Of a stretch of 5,825 bases of DNA, positions 5,625 through 5,825 are shown piece after piece. Both the position numbers and the translations under genes were made by a program. Every line of letters begins with the position of its first letter. Position 1 is the stretch's first letter. The DNA comes from an uncultured Clostridia bacterium (GTDB lineage: Bacteria; Bacillota; Clostridia; Oscillospirales; Acutalibacteraceae): the NCBI GenBank assembly GCA_937902305.1, contig CALDHV010000177.1, forward strand, positions 1 to 5,825, written 5' to 3'. Under the pieces are notes generated by a model. It saw only the letters and a program-made list of their open reading frames with translations, was not told where the DNA came from and made no database searches.

Positions 5625-5825
5625 ATGAAAACCTATACTGCGAAAACCATCCGCAATATTGCGATCACCGGTCACTCCGGTGCCGGCAAGACCTCGCTGA
5701 CCGAAGCGATCTACTATCTGACCGCGAAGCCCGATCGGCTGGGCAAGGTGGCGGACGGCAATACCGTCATCGAGAACGCCGCAAGAGAGCCCCATATCGT
5801 TGACCTTGCAAACTTCCTCAACTCC
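5625..5825 (+). CDS. Start of an EF-G-like GTPase that runs in frame into a MurA-like segment (chimeric, cut by the window end)
   Basis: The frame has 67 codons from ATG at 5625 and is open at the right edge. Residues 1-48 read as the N-terminus of a clostridial EF-G-type translational GTPase: IRNIAITGHSGAGKT holds the P-loop (G16 to K22-T23), followed by SLTEAI and DRLGKVADGNTV. In that family the text should continue with something like SD-D-EE-KR and the switch I region. Instead residues 49-67 read IENAAREPHIVDLANFLNS. That is a hallmark of MurA, UDP-N-acetylglucosamine enolpyruvyl transferase (E. coli MurA has ENAAREPEIVDTANFL). Neither of the other frames after the junction restores EF-G. 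The stretch ADGNTV (5751-5768) would suit both families, so the join probably lies there. The EF-G identity of the start is clear to me. Whether the joined gene exists in the cell is doubtful, and an assembly error near a contig end is the simplest account. Confidence 0.8.
   Translation, partial: MKTYTAKTIRNIAITGHSGAGKTSLTEAIYYLTAKPDRLGKVADGNTVIENAAREPHIVDLANFLNS

Noticed and set aside
5769..5825. A simple frameshift explaining the odd end of the EF-G-like gene
   Set aside because: The other two frames do not restore the EF-G switch region, and one meets a stop at 5801-5803. The frame as read gives a near-exact MurA signature, so a junction explains it better than a base error.

Overview
The window looks like DNA from a gut-type Firmicute of class Clostridia (Oscillospiraceae/Ruminococcaceae-like), inferred from content and not from any search. 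The pointers are GC-rich coding regions separated by AT-rich spacers, strong AGGAGG ribosome binding, sigma-A-type promoters, a GLUG-repeat surface protein with Cys-rich tandem modules, and a clostridial EF-G-like GTPase start. Both ends cut genes, so this is probably a contig or a slice of one.

Layout. (1) Positions 1-1949, plus strand: the 3' part of a large multidomain glycoside hydrolase, most like the GH106-type family, with two C-terminal beta-sandwich modules. (2) 2006-2043: a strong hairpin terminator that serves two convergent genes. (3) 4973-2049, minus strand: a 974-residue secreted, membrane-anchored surface protein. It has a signal peptide, an N-terminal beta domain, about ten GLUG-like repeats, six 39-residue Cys/His modules, a C-terminal beta domain, an acidic linker, one transmembrane helix and a basic tail. 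Its promoter and Shine-Dalgarno are clear. (4) 5106-5206: four hairpins of different sequence separated by a constant 10-base linker. (5) 5243-5316, minus strand: tRNA-Gln(CUG) with its own near-consensus promoter (5341-5369) and terminator (5210-5243). (6) 5507-5825, plus strand: a promoter, a probably structured leader, and the start of a reading frame that opens as an EF-G-like GTPase and switches, without losing frame, into a stretch that reads as MurA.

The hydrolase and the surface protein would both suit a polysaccharide- or mucus-rich habitat, but they converge on a shared terminator and are not one operon. The tRNA and the EF-G-like gene are divergently transcribed from the AT-rich spacer at about 5370-5506.

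The two observations most worth a second look are the EF-G/MurA junction at about 5751-5768, which is either an assembly chimera or a real fusion, and the constant-linker/variable-hairpin array at 5106-5206.
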